Below, piece after piece: positions 1 through 12,400 of a stretch of DNA of 64,000 nt. Position 1 is the stretch's first letter. Each line of letters starts with the position of its first letter. The notes under the pieces are model-generated. The model made no database searches. It saw nothing but the letters and a program-made list of their open reading frames with translations, and was not told the DNA's origin. The translations under genes and the position numbers were made by a program. Source of the DNA: Siniperca chuatsi (taxonomy: Eukaryota; Chordata; Actinopteri; Centrarchiformes; Sinipercidae); assembly GCF_020085105.1 (NCBI RefSeq), contig NC_058052.1:11141233-11205232 (forward strand), in the 5' to 3' direction.

Positions 1-1500
1 ATCGGATAATCTGTATTTAATTTGTAATTAAAAACGAAAAAAACATAATTCTGTTTTGTTTTAATTCGGTGTTCATTCAATACAATTCATTCAATATATG
101 AAAAATACATGTGCCATATAGTATGTCATTATGAAAGTCGTTGTAAATATACACCAGAGTATAAAAAATAATTCCGTAAATAAAATTTTATTAAATTTCC
201 GATGACTAAAAACAATTTTGTTATCTTGATTTGAAAGACTTAGTTTTAGTATTTTGAACAGGCACATTTGCGGTTTCCTTCTTTGACTTACAGGACCTAT
301 TTTGCGCATGTGCAGATCGGATCGACCAGCCGGTACAGATCAGCACCGACAAACTGTGTACGGTGAACCGAATGTATCTGTTTAGGTCACAGATTTTTTA
401 AACGATACAGCGAATTGAAGCATCCGACCAGTCTTGGGAAATATCTGCGAGTGAATGATGATCACAACAAATCATTAAAGGGTAACACCACGGGCCAACA
501 GCCGCAAAGTTCCTCCACGTCAAACTCGCAGCATTTTGTAAAGGGAAAAACATGGAAGAAATTAACGTGAACTAGTTCAACTCATTTTTTTGGTACTGTG
601 AACTCAGTTGAACTTTCAAAATTGTGACCTGAACTTTGAGCTAGCTCTTGCGAAGTGTGAATTTGCACAACACTGTTGGTTGTGTTAATAGACATAAGAC
701 AAAAAAACGCCAGAAATAGGTTCTGTTACCCCATTTTCAAAATAGACAGTCATGAAATTTGCCTTTCACTTCTAGAATACAACATTATAAAAAAAAGTTT
801 TGAGCCTTAGCGCGCTCCATAGCACCTCAGTGGTACGAGCACAGCATCTCGGGGGCGAGCTTTTTGTGAACGCGCACTTCCATTTGGACGGGGGCGGAGC
901 TATCTCTACGGGGAAACACCTTTGACCAGAAAATACGGCAAAACAGGAAGTGTTTCTGATTGTAATTGCCTGCCAGTATAGTGCACAATACTGAATCTAT
1001 TTAGGATTTCTACATAAAAGATATTTCTTAATTGTAGCATATTAGCCATTTAGAATACCAAAGACAGTTCTTACATATTAGGTTAAGGCAAAATTGAAAA
1101 AATAAAATCATTGTGTGCAATATAAATGCACTATTATGAAATTACCTTCACGAAAGCATGATTTGTTGTCTCTTGGCGCTATAATAATCAAAATTCTTCC
1201 AGAATATTTGTTTTTGTTCATTCTAGATAGGCATAGTTGTCTTATTATTCATTACTTTGAATAAAAAAACAGTATTGGTGTATTGGTAGAAAAATACAAG
1301 GATTAGAAAGACAACATAAGCCTCTTTCACCACAGGTTACAAAGTTTAAAACTGGACCCAGGTAAGATGGCTGCCATGTGGTTCCATCCCGGAATGGCAA
1401 GTCATTATGACACTCCGCATCTTGTGTTTTATATCTATGTATAGAGATGTGTCGTCTCTCTATATGATCTACTTCTACCACGTCACGCTCTAAACTTGAG
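1..1500. other. Repeat-rich 5' flank without a recognised gene
   Basis: No open frame here resembles a known protein. The stretch is AT-rich up to about 300. A repeat remnant lies at about 570-690, and a GC-richer patch lies at about 800-940. The patch could be old repeat or a CpG-containing regulatory segment. Nothing else can be supported. Confidence 0.5.
570..690. repeat. Remnant of an hAT-like miniature transposon
   Basis: The segment has alternating GTGAAC/TTGAAC words and finishes in GCACAACACTG at about 665-675. Ends complementary to CAGTGTTGTGC are known from teleost nonautonomous hAT elements. I could not find the matching left end or a target-site duplication, so the boundaries and the class are inferred. 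Confidence 0.35.
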
Positions 1501-1825
1501 CGGCTTCGCCTCGCCTCCCCGTTGGACTGGTTAGGTTAGAGATTGTTGTCCAACTGGCTGACACAACCGCAGCAGCAGCTTAGACTTGTCTATGATTACT
1601 GAAAGCTAGACCGACTTGCCCCACCTTGTTAGCATTAGTGTTGTGGCCAGGGAGGTTCAACAAAATCTAATTTGATGCGGAAATTTGCCGAAAGTCGTTA
1701 GATAGTCTCCACCTGTTATTTGCTATAGCGAGAGGCTAAGTTAGCTACCGTCAACGTTACTGTTGACTGCTAGCTCACGCTAGCTAATTGTGTTAGGGTC
1801 TGCCCCTGCTGCGTATCATAGCTAG
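1500..1825 (+). promoter_or_regulatory. tmem63b: Candidate promoter and noncoding first exon of tmem63b
   Basis: The sequence becomes less AT-rich here and ends at a near-perfect splice donor, GCTAG|GTAAGTTGG, with the exon ending at 1825. The first coding exon of tmem63b starts after a good acceptor at 9413/9414 and has 5'UTR before its ATG, so at least one upstream noncoding exon is needed. This is the best candidate seen. The transcription start is not determined; there is no obvious TATA box. Confidence 0.45.
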
Positions 1826-2131
1826 GTAAGTTGGTTTTCTCATTTATTAACTCTGCATTTATTGGCATTTCACAACAAACGTGTTGGTTGTTCTCTACAG
1901 TTGCGACAGCTAAACGTTAGCTACTTCGTTGGTAAACTTAATGGTCGCTGTCAGAACAATAAACGAGTTACAGTTAAACACATCCCGTTATCATTAATGT
2001 TAGATTGAACGTTAACGATCTCCAGCAACAATAAGGTCAATGGTAATGTGAGCTAGTTTCCATAAGTTAGCGTTATTTAACAAAAGTAGCAAATAAAACG
2101 TATAACGTTAGTTAATAGTGAGGATTCTAGT

Positions 2132-2477
2132 TAGGGCAGTAGGTTATGGTAAAAAATATTGCGATAATTTTGACAGATATTACGATTGTGATATGATGTA
2201 CGATTAGTGGGAATGACCATTTTTGCATCACAATTTTCATTTTCACTTCATGATGATGTGACATTTGTCGGGGTCTGTACCAAACGAATATGTTTTCTTA
2301 CATCTGGAGAACAAGAGTTGTAGGCCAGGGCATCTCTGCAGCCCTACAGTACTTTATTATAATGCTGTTTTGTCACACATTTTACCTTTTATCAAAAAAT
2401 TGCAGCCTCTGCGATTTGGATATAGCATTTGGCCATATTGCGATTTCGATAACATTTCGATTAATTGTGCAGCCCTA
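2132..2477. mobile_element. hAT-type MITE, 346 bp, with 8-bp target duplication
   Basis: The element begins TAGGGCAG and ends TGCAGCCCTA, giving short terminal inverted repeats (TAGGGC / GCCCTA). It is flanked by perfect 8-bp direct repeats ATTCTAGT at 2124-2131 and 2478-2485. An 8-bp duplication is the hallmark of hAT-superfamily insertion. The interior has the AT-rich 'cgattaattgtgcagccc' type of sequence common in teleost genomes. There is no transposase frame, so it is nonautonomous. Confidence 0.85.
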
Positions 2478-4467
2478 ATTCTAGTTTTGTTTTGAAATAG
2501 GTTACTGTGACATTCATTATTATTTGTATTGTTTGCCACACTGGAGCCACAAGCCCTAGATTAAGTTCGCCTGCTGGTCCTCATCAGGCACTGGGATGTT
2601 TGATTTGTTGTTTAGTCACTGATCATGCCTTCCTATTCATGATGAGGTAGATCGATAGCGAGATGTCAGAATATGTTTCATACAATCTAGAATAGACTTT
2701 TTGGTCCTTGGCTGTCAGGAAACCAGAGGGGATATTAGACAATGCAGCTCTAGTTTTAATGTCTGCCTATTTAGTTGTAGGATTCAGGACAGTATTTTGA
2801 CATACCTTTTTAAATAACCACCAGAAGAATATATTTCAGCTAACATCTAACGGCAATAGTTGAGCAATGCTGCATTGAGAGAATCTCTTGACAGTATCAA
2901 GTTAAACTGTGCTTGAATCACTGACATGGGCTTCAACAGGGACTGACGACTAGTGGATAGCCTATAAAGGGATGAACATGAGCTGGCTGCTAGCAGTCTT
3001 AATATGTTGTTCCTGAGCCATACTGTGGTTCAGTTACATTAATAAATATTGATGGAAAGCCTTCCAAGAAGAAGTATCAGTCTGACATACTTGCTCAGAT
3101 CAGTTTCATACAAGATAAAAAACCAAGGGCCTCACTAGCTTGACCCCTTACCAAGTGCTGAGGTATTTGTGCTCTTTCTACATGAATAATGTTTTTACCT
3201 TTTACCATGCTGAAAGCAAGGGTTGACCATTTTTGATTGGATTAAATGTTCAGTGGCATCAATCAATCATTGCATCTATAAATGTTAAAAATTATGACAA
3301 ATGCCCATCACAAGCTGAATGAAAAGTGATACTTAAAATTGCCCGATTAGTCTGACCGGCTGCCAAAGTCTTGAATTTATAATGGAAGTGAAACAACAGA
3401 TAATATAAATCTGCTCTTCACATTACACTAAGCCTCACATTCATAAGACTGCAACTACACAATTTGTGGTATTATTACTTTTATAAATCACTAATACAAC
3501 TAACCGATTGAATAGCTGCAACTGTTTGTGGTCTTTCAGATTTTAATCAGCTCAGGCCTCCGTTGACAATTAAAAGATGGGCTGGAACCCACACCTCAGT
3601 CTTTTGAAGGCACAATTCGACTACTTTTACAGAGAAAGTAATTCATGGATTTTATAGATCAGTGAGTAAGACCCTCTGTTGTGCTGCTGATTTTAGATGA
3701 GAAGCTAGGTGCACTTGTGTGTTATTTAGCGTAATAGTCTTTTGTCATATAGCATCAACTTTAATTTGTCGTCCATGTTAGTGTTGGTATGATCTCTTCT
3801 CTATTGTTAAATTTTTAAGATTTCAGTGTAAACATTTGAGGACCATCAAATGCTGAGTATGTATGCATGAACGTTGAACTTTTTTCCTCATTTCCTTTTT
3901 TTTCTACTGTGTGTGGTCTTTATTTGACATAGATGCTGTGACATGATTATGAAACCGTGCTCTGACATCATCATAATCTGTGATAATCAAAGCTCAGGCA
4001 CTGAGCAGTTGTCAATGATTTACAGGCTAATACCAACAAGGCTGATATTTGCAAATCTGCGCTATCAGCCATTAGCATTGTTATTGAGAATTGAGAATTG
4101 AGCATTGAGAATTCATGCCAAGTTTGCAATTGTGAAGCAGAATGCAGATGTATTAAAATATGAAGCAGGTCTGTGAATTCACAAGATGAACAGGGTCATA
4201 ATGGATTCAGAACAGTGTTTACATACAGTATTATATATTGATAGTTTGATTACATTTGAACAAATGTATGTGGAAATGTGTAATTATTGTCTACACAAGC
4301 CAGGTGTCGTTGGCATCTTCCTTATAGGGGTCCGCTAATTCTTTGTTTCTTGTTTTCAAATTGCTGATAAGTTTCTCATCAACCCTTTAAAAGGTGATGA
4401 TGAAGACTTGATCAAGATGACACAAATTTATTTAGAGTGAGGTATTAGGGTATTATTAAGTATTTTG

Positions 4468-5100
4468 TAGGGGTGGGCAATATGGCCCTAAATTAATATC
4501 ACAATATTTTAGGGTATTTCTGCGATAACAATATTTTTGACGATATATGTATATAATATTTGAAAGAATACATTACCCTATTTCTAGTAAGTTATTTCTT
4601 ATTTCACCATTTTAATTCTACTTAATCCTACACCTTATTGTAGTGTTTACTCACAAACTACTATCTGCTCACCTGCTTTTCCCTTCACTTCTCTTTTACC
4701 CACACACACACACACACAAACCGGCTTGCCCCGCCTCTTTCTGTTTCTCTTTCTCCCTGGATGTGTTGAGTTTCTTCATCAGGAGTATGTTTTATAAAGT
4801 CACCCAAAAAACACAACTCGCGTGACCAAGTAATGTCTGTGTGTGAGAAACACTGCTTGATCTTTTGTAACCAAACCACTTCTTCTACTGAAGTTGCTCC
4901 CCTTTTTGGAATCCACTCCTCCACCGTGGAGCGCCACAACACCGGTAGCAATGTTACTTTCAGCGATGCTTGTTGTTGCTGTGCGTAATGTTACGGCGTC
5001 ATTACGTCAACAAGTTGGAATGTTGCCATTATCACGATATGACCTTTTATTAAAAATTATACCGGTATTATCGTGAACGATACGATATGGCACACCCCTA
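4468..5100. mobile_element. hAT-type nonautonomous element, 633 bp, with 8-bp target duplication
   Basis: The element begins TAGGGGTGGGC and ends GGCACACCCCTA. It is flanked by perfect 8-bp direct repeats GTATTTTG at 4460-4467 and 5101-5108. Subterminal segments are rich in GATAT/ATATC words. The middle carries an (AC)9 tract at about 4701-4718 and unrelated filler. No transposase is encoded. It is a different family from the element at 2132, judged by its ends. Confidence 0.85.
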
Positions 5101-8100
5101 GTATTTTGTCCTATACAGTAGATGTACTTGTGGTGTGCGTTCTGAAAAGAATGTATGATCTGTCTATCAAAGGCTTCACGAGGTGATTGTTTTGAACACT
5201 TGAGTGTCACTGAGTTGTTTTTGTTCTTGCTGGAAGTACAAGTGGACATCTTAGTAGAAATGTTAGTGGAAGTGGAACCTTTTAATGGTTGCTTATATCT
5301 TTCCTGCAGGGAGCACACAATAGGTTTCCTTTAAGGGAGTGGTTGGCTTGACTTAACTGAACATAATCAGAAATAACATCACATTGAAAGTTTACGGAAA
5401 TGATCTAGATTGATTATAGGATAGTGTATACGAGTTGAACAAAACCAATTCAACTTACTGCTGGCACCTAGTGTGTGTCCCTCTTTTGTTTTTTGTTTGC
5501 TTTGATTTAGTTGGGAAAGCAAGGTGGAGCATGTCAAGTTTGTGTTGCTCGATAACTGCTAACCAATTTTATAACCCACTGTTTTTACGCATTGAACAAA
5601 GCCTGTTCAAATATTTAACTTATGAAGATTAAAGGAATAAAAATGTAGATTTAAATGCGGAAGGTCATGAATATGTGTGCTGTTGCTGATTGTAGATAGA
5701 AAACATTAGTGTTGTGCAGTTTCAGAGGCCAGTTGCATTAAGATGGAGGTGCACTTAACAGTAAAAAGGTTTGCAACTGTATTAAGATGTAATGAACACG
5801 CAGCTGCCTGTATGCATGGACTTGAATGAGGCACTGTATTGTATGACATTTTCATTTCATTTGGCGTAGTAGACGTTTTGCTGTGATATTGTTTGTCAAA
5901 CAAACAAAAAAAGATATAGCCTAAATTATCCCAGACAATTAGACAAAACACATTGTTTTGCCTGCTTAAGCTGTAGAGCAAACAGCAGACTCACTCTAGA
6001 TTGAGTTTCAAATGGACAAGCATGGGATTTTCTCCCCTACTGCCTTCATTCCCTTTTATGTTTATTTGTATTTTGAGAATGTGTGCCAGACTGATGGTAC
6101 CATAGCAACTAGCATCAGGTGGAAAGGTGGCACAGTATTTCTGTGCTGCTGAGTCATGCTGTAAGTAACAGTGCTGTTAAAAACTGTTCTAGACATTGAA
6201 ATTATAATTATTTTTTATAAGACTTTTGTCTGCAATTTTGCCTGTTACACTAAAGTCATTGAAAAATCTATTTAATTTATTAAGTTGTAGAATTAAAATA
6301 GATAGCAGATAGGATTTGCAAAATACACAAAACACACCCTTGGTTTCATCAGGGCTTAATCCTTATCACTGAAAAATTAATATTTCATATGTCATGCTAG
6401 CTAAAATTCATATTTAGGTTGTAGCTACAGGCTTTTTTAACATTGTTTACATTTCAGAATTAAGGTAATACTGTGTTTTAGCCAACAGAAGCTGATTACA
6501 AATCTTGTTGAGAGTGGATTTGATTTAAAAAACATGTTAAAAAAAACGTGTAAAATGCGAGGGAAACTGTTTGTCCCGAGTACTATGGTTTATTAATATG
6601 TCATTAACTATTTCAGCTGAGATGTTCTGTCTAAATTGTATATTATTGCTGTCAGGAGTCATGGTCCAAATTCATGTATCGCTCTTTTAATTGCACTTTG
6701 AACAGACAACATGGGTCCCTGTTTTGCTTGGCTCATGCATGTGCATGAGGACATGCTAGGGCGTGCTAGCATGTGTCCGCCAACATACAAAGGCAGTGCA
6801 GTAGAAGACTGCAAGCAAGTAAACTTGGGTGTAAACAAATCACAATTTAAAATATAATGCACTAAATGGACCTCAATGATACACACAATGCATTGTGTTG
6901 AGAAACACTGAATGTAAACATAACCTTTTGTTTGTTTACAAGAAAACCCCACAGGGCACATTAAACAGGGACACGTGGCCAGGAAAACAAATTAAAGGCA
7001 AAGGTTAAAACAGTTGTGAACAAAATACCAGGACCTGACAATATTATGCAGTCCTGTAATAAATACCACCTTAAAAAAAGTTCAACTTTTCTATCAATGA
7101 GCTGTTGACTTGGCTCTACTCTGTCAATCAATATAAGCGCTTTTAGCAAATACAAATGACATAACGGAGAAATTTTATTTTATTTTTAGTTGATTTTGTT
7201 CACCATGAGTGCTCTTCTTCATTGCACACTAAAAGGGTCAAAGGGAACAGTCATACTCAGAAAGACTGGTTAAACACTTAGGCTACTTAAAATAAAGCAC
7301 CCACATTAGGATCTGCAGTACCTTTTTTGTGAATGCAATTAAAGTGAAGAGAATGTGTAATTGGATAAAAAGTTATCTTTGTATTTTTCAGAGCTGTGGT
7401 AATGTGAAACAGAAAAGACAGACCTTGGCAAAAATGTATCGATTAGCCTTTATGTTTGACTGTCCAAGAACAAAGGCCATAAAGGCAATGCTTTTCAACA
7501 GCTGACTCTTGGATGCCAGTGGTTCTCACAGTCTTTTTAAATTTTGGACTGTAATATACAACAACAACAAAACAACAAGTTTATAAATGCTAAACTTGTG
7601 TTATGCTGAGTGCCTCACAGTGGAATACAGTATGCCTAACAAAATGTTTTGCTTAAATATTATATCCCTTGATTCCTGAATACTGGCATTTATAGATACA
7701 TACTGTATACATTTTGAAGATTGACAATGTCACTCAAGAAGATTCACAATACTTGTTTTGGTATTCCCATGTCACTGACATTGCAGCCATGAGGTGGGCT
7801 TACTGACCCATAAGTAACATCTATAACTTAGGTGCTATAGTAAGTTGTTTTTGAAATGTCCTTAAGTCCTTTTCAAGATGTTGGTGTTGAATGTTAAACA
7901 GTCTAAACTGTGGCAATGGGTCCAGGATGTGCAGCAGTGTTGTTGAAGGCACAGGGGGGTATGTTGTGTCCTCCTTGGGTTGAGACCGGTCCATTTGAAC
8001 CCTGTAGTCTCTATCGGCTTATTGTTCGGCTCTGGCTGCGTCCCTCTCCAGTGATGTCACAGCATTCCAGGGAGCGGATAAATGAGTTAGTGTTAGGGCA

Positions 8101-9422
8101 GATGAGCAGCATCGTGAATGCTGCTGGTAGTAGTGGGTCGTAGGGCACAAGTATAGCAGTGCAACTGCGCAAACACATTTGCCAGCACTCACCAGAACAC
8201 CTACGCAGCTTCTCCAAGCCATTCGTTCAGTCTGTGTGAAATCTGAAACCTTGTGTGATAGCCTGTAGATCAGCATAGGTACATTTTTTATAGAGTGGAG
8301 AAGGTACTTGAGTTTTCAGTTGTTTTTGTTTTTTCAAACTAATTATTTTTTGTATCACTTCTGTTCCTGTTGAGGAGAAAGGATTATCTGGATTTAATGT
8401 TAGTCTGAATCCTTAAGGTCGGGAGTTAACTGTTAAGATCATTGGGGCTTTAGATACATTTCTCATAGGAATTGCTACGCCTCATACACTATTCATGTTT
8501 TGTCAATGTTTTCCATCATTAGCCTTTAGGTAGCTTGTTAGGTCAACTGCTTGTTGTTTCTTACTGAAATGCATCAGAGACCGGAAGGAAGAGTGAAAAG
8601 TAACAGAATATAAAGGGTAGACACCCTACTCCTAAACCTGCATTAAGAGTTAAATGACCCGTTGCAATACGAAAGGGTTTCTCCAACTTTTCAGCAGATC
8701 TCTGCAACTTTTAGCTCATGGTCCTCCGACCAAACATAGATTGTATGGTTGAGTCACTGTTCTCATCAAACCCAAATACATGACTGTATGCAACAGTGTA
8801 ACAACAAGCTCAGGCAAGCTGAGAGTATGCTACCTGCCTAAGACAAAATGAAAAATGTACACCAGTGACTACTGAAGAAAGTTGAACATCTTGCAAGTTA
8901 AAGAACCAGATATTTTTTAAGGTGTTGGGGGGAACAGAATCAGAACTAAAAAGAGAGTGACCATTGGACTTAAATTGGCCTATTGAATACCTGTTCAGTA
9001 CTTGACACACCTAGGTGTTCAGAGTACACATTTTCACTTACTACAGTTATTTTCCTTGAATTCAGAACAAAGTTGAACTATGTGTCATTGGCACATATAG
9101 TGGCCACAAGAAGCATAAAGTGTATAATGGTTTAAAACATACAGGTTTCATTTGTCTTTAGAGGTCAAAAGCAACAGCATGTGACTGAGAAGACAGAAGG
9201 TACAGCCTCAGTAGAAAGGGACAGAGAATTTAAATTGCATTGTCACCATTACCATAGAGTGTCATATGACATCCAGTTATTTCCATCTTCTCCATGTCTG
9301 ACTTACGTACTGGGGGAAGTTATGATTGCCACATAGAGTGACCAGTTATGCTACAGTGCTATAGTAATAATCAGCATACTTAGTGTTCTAACACTTTTGT
9401 CCCTTCTTTACAGGTTGTCAAC

Positions 9423-9434
9423 ATGCTGCAGTGA
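9423..9434 (+). promoter_or_regulatory. Minimal upstream ORF (Met-Leu-Gln-stop) before tmem63b
   Basis: In the 5'UTR part of exon 9414-9632 the first ATG is followed by only two codons and TGA. Its stop ends 3 nt before the ATG at 9438 that opens the main frame. This spacing could reduce or delay initiation, or push initiation to the second in-frame ATG at 9462. Function is inferred from position only. Confidence 0.5.
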
Positions 9435-9437
9435 GTA

Positions 9438-12400
9438 ATGCAACGAGTGTTGATATTAATAATGGCCACCTGGGGGGCGCAAGGATGCTCCAATTCAGAG
9501 AGCTGCCCGACGCTGTTGCCCAATTCCTCAAAGGAATACTGTTTCACTGCCCGAATTCGCAGTACAGTGCTCCAGGGCTTGCCTTTCGGTGGGGTGCCTA
9601 CTGTCCTTGCCCTTGACTTTATGTGCTTCTTGGTGAGTCCTCCTGTCAGTCAAGAGTGCCCAGTTACTACAGCTGATGAGTACCATTTGCACCATTACAA
9701 CAATATATCCTAATCATGAATCAGTGCAAGCCTTTCAATTATTATGTTTTCTTTACAAGGTAAAATTCCTCCAAGAAGGTGTTTTTAAATGAAAAACACC
9801 TTCAAGCACTAATGTAACTTCTGTTCGGTAGGTCTCTGTAATGTAAATGAAGGGACTAGAGGTGTTGACAGCCACTGTTTATTTTGTACTTCTAGGGGCT
9901 GCTGGTTGTGTTCTCCTTCTTGAGAAAAGTAGCATGGGACTATGGGCGCCTGGCCCTGGTGACTGACGCTGACAGGTAATTAGAACACATTGGTCCAGAT
10001 GGGAAGGTCCCGTACCAGGGCTTTTTGACTGACTTGTTAGGAGTCATGGAAAGCAATAACATTAGGACCAACATGCACTGATATACCAACTGTGGTTAAA
10101 ATTTGATATGTTAACATTGCAGTTTCTTTATACATGTAACAAGTGCTGAAAATATTTTTTACCAGCTAAAATAATTATCTATACATTTTTCTCAGAAATG
10201 CCACTCAGTTTTTGGTACTTTGTGTTAACTTAAACTTTACTCCCTTTCTCTAACATAGTAGTTTGCAATCAGTCGTGAAGTGCAAAAGATTTCATCTTGC
10301 AAGAGAATTTTGACAAACACACTGGACATCTTGATAATTGATTGATCCTCATGTGATGTCAGGCTAGTTACACATAGTCACAGAATAGCAGGCAGAAAGT
10401 CAGGAACCTGTGCCTAATGCCTCTGCTTGATACAGAGCCACTGTTAGGCATGGATATGATTTGCCTATAGTTGGAAAGTGTACAGTGTTTAACAGGGACA
10501 AAATGTGACAAAAGCCTAACACCAAATGGTGCCTATGTTGGCATTCATATGTTAGTGTCTCAAAAGGTACTAGCCATTTTGGCTAGTGACCCTTATTGAT
10601 TCATCTGCTAAAGACAAATTTTATCAGAATTTGACACTTAGTGGCTGTTCATTCTGGATGCTAGCTGACACTGAAAAATGTAGTATTCTTGTTCCGAGGG
10701 TGGAGTTAGCTTTCCGACAGAAGCAGACATCACAAGGATGGAACTCCAGACAGGAAGTCAGTGTCAGCAGTTGTCTTTTTAATCGCAATAATGCACTCTG
10801 TCATTGTCATGCTTTGTCATTTGTTACATGGTTTGTTCACTTTGAGATAGAAAGGTCAGACTGCTGTTGGAATAAGCCTGAAACTGAGGAAGAAGAAACA
10901 AATGATTAGTAAATTTAGATTAGTCAATTTAAGTACCCCATTAGTTCTATTTCCCAGACCACTTTAAAGCCTCTGTCTGCATCTAAACCCCATGGACTGC
11001 TGTTCCGCGTTATTATATGATGATGTGCTACCAGATATATTGGGATAACCCGAGACTGATGTCTGCACACTGATCGAATAATAAGAATAGTTGTAGAAGC
11101 AGCCAAAGAGGCGCCTGTCAACAAGGACTGATTCCACTGCTCCTTTTAAACTGCTTCACCATGAGGTGAAACAAAAGGACTGATCAAGTTCAAGAGAGAG
11201 GGAGATCAGACATCGCTACAGACCTCTCTGACTGTGAACCCTGGAAAGTACATGACACAGTGCTCCATCACCTACATCCCCCCGCTGTGTTTGTGTGATA
11301 TTGCAGCTTCACTATTTTTGCAGCTGCATGTGAGCAGAGAATGGGGTTGCAGCATGGTGGGAGGATGGGAGGGGGATGTCAGCATGGGACACTTTTGAAA
11401 CATACAGGAAATGTAGTTTGTTGTCTCATTACACAGTACTGACTTGATATGAGCGTCTGTCTTTTAAATTCTTGTAAAATCTGAAAAGTGAATGTAACCT
11501 CATTAGGAAGCTTGTTTAATCATTAAAAAATGGGGTATAAATTTGATGCGTCTTTTGTTCCAGCTACATAAGCCATGACTCTCAACTAAAATGAATGAAA
11601 AAGTTACTATACCATAGGCCATGATTGCATTTATACGGCTGGATAATGTACTGTAGACCAGAATGAACAGAAACCTTAATTGGTATGCCTGTGGTGTAAT
11701 ATGCTTCCCCACTTTTTCTCTGAACCAGCACCCTTACTGGCCAACACGGCCATTTCCTCTTAACTAAGTTGAATGGCTTTTTTTGCTTCTCTTTTCACCA
11801 GAAGAATGGATCAACGGTACAGTCGCCTGGATGATCGGGAATAGTATGTTATCTCTCCATATTGTAGACTCTTTTCCTTTTTCTTCTCTCCTTTCCCCTC
11901 TCTGTAGTTAACCTAACTCATAACTCTTGTCCACTCTGCCCAGGCCGCTGTGGGTTTCAGCCTGTTTTTCACACTTAATGGTGTAGTTTTTTCCCCTCCT
12001 CCAGTTTCCCAGTGCCAGGCTCCTAATTATTCTCCCTCTCCTTGTCACTCTTGTATTTCTGCTGTTGGGTGTCCCTGTCCTCTCTCACTGTCCTAATCAG
12101 ATCTGCGTGTGCTAATCTGTGTATTGACCTTTTTATAAAGCACGGACATCTTCTGTGCGAGTGCACTGCATGAGCTTCACAGACAGGATGCTTACAGGGA
12201 GAGGTAATGCTTCCCTGATCTGTTGTTGTTCATAGACAGGCCCTAACATGGTGCACCTACAGTATATCCTGTCTACTAGAGCTGAGATGAGCCACTCCGA
12301 CTTCTCACAGGAATGTGCGAGAGGAGGGCTGACGGTGGATTACAGCCACAGGCTCTCTCCTCATTCCATTATAGATCTCTTAGAGCCCTGGGTGACGTCA

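Larger units (their letters stand above)
1826..9413 (+). other. Long first intron of tmem63b (inferred)
   Basis: About 7.6 kb of AT-rich sequence with no recognisable exon. It contains two hAT-type miniature elements (2132-2477 and 4468-5100) and a short run of TTGAGAA-like tandem words near 4085-4115. A snapback sequence lies at about 6750-6780 (GGACATGCTAG facing CTAGCATGTGTCC). The short open frames in it have no protein-like character. Its identity as an intron depends on the first exon inferred at about 1500-1825. Confidence 0.45.

Noticed and set aside
4643..5318. Short frames on both strands
   Set aside because: They lie in or overlap the hAT-type element at 4468-5100 or its flank and lack any coding signature.
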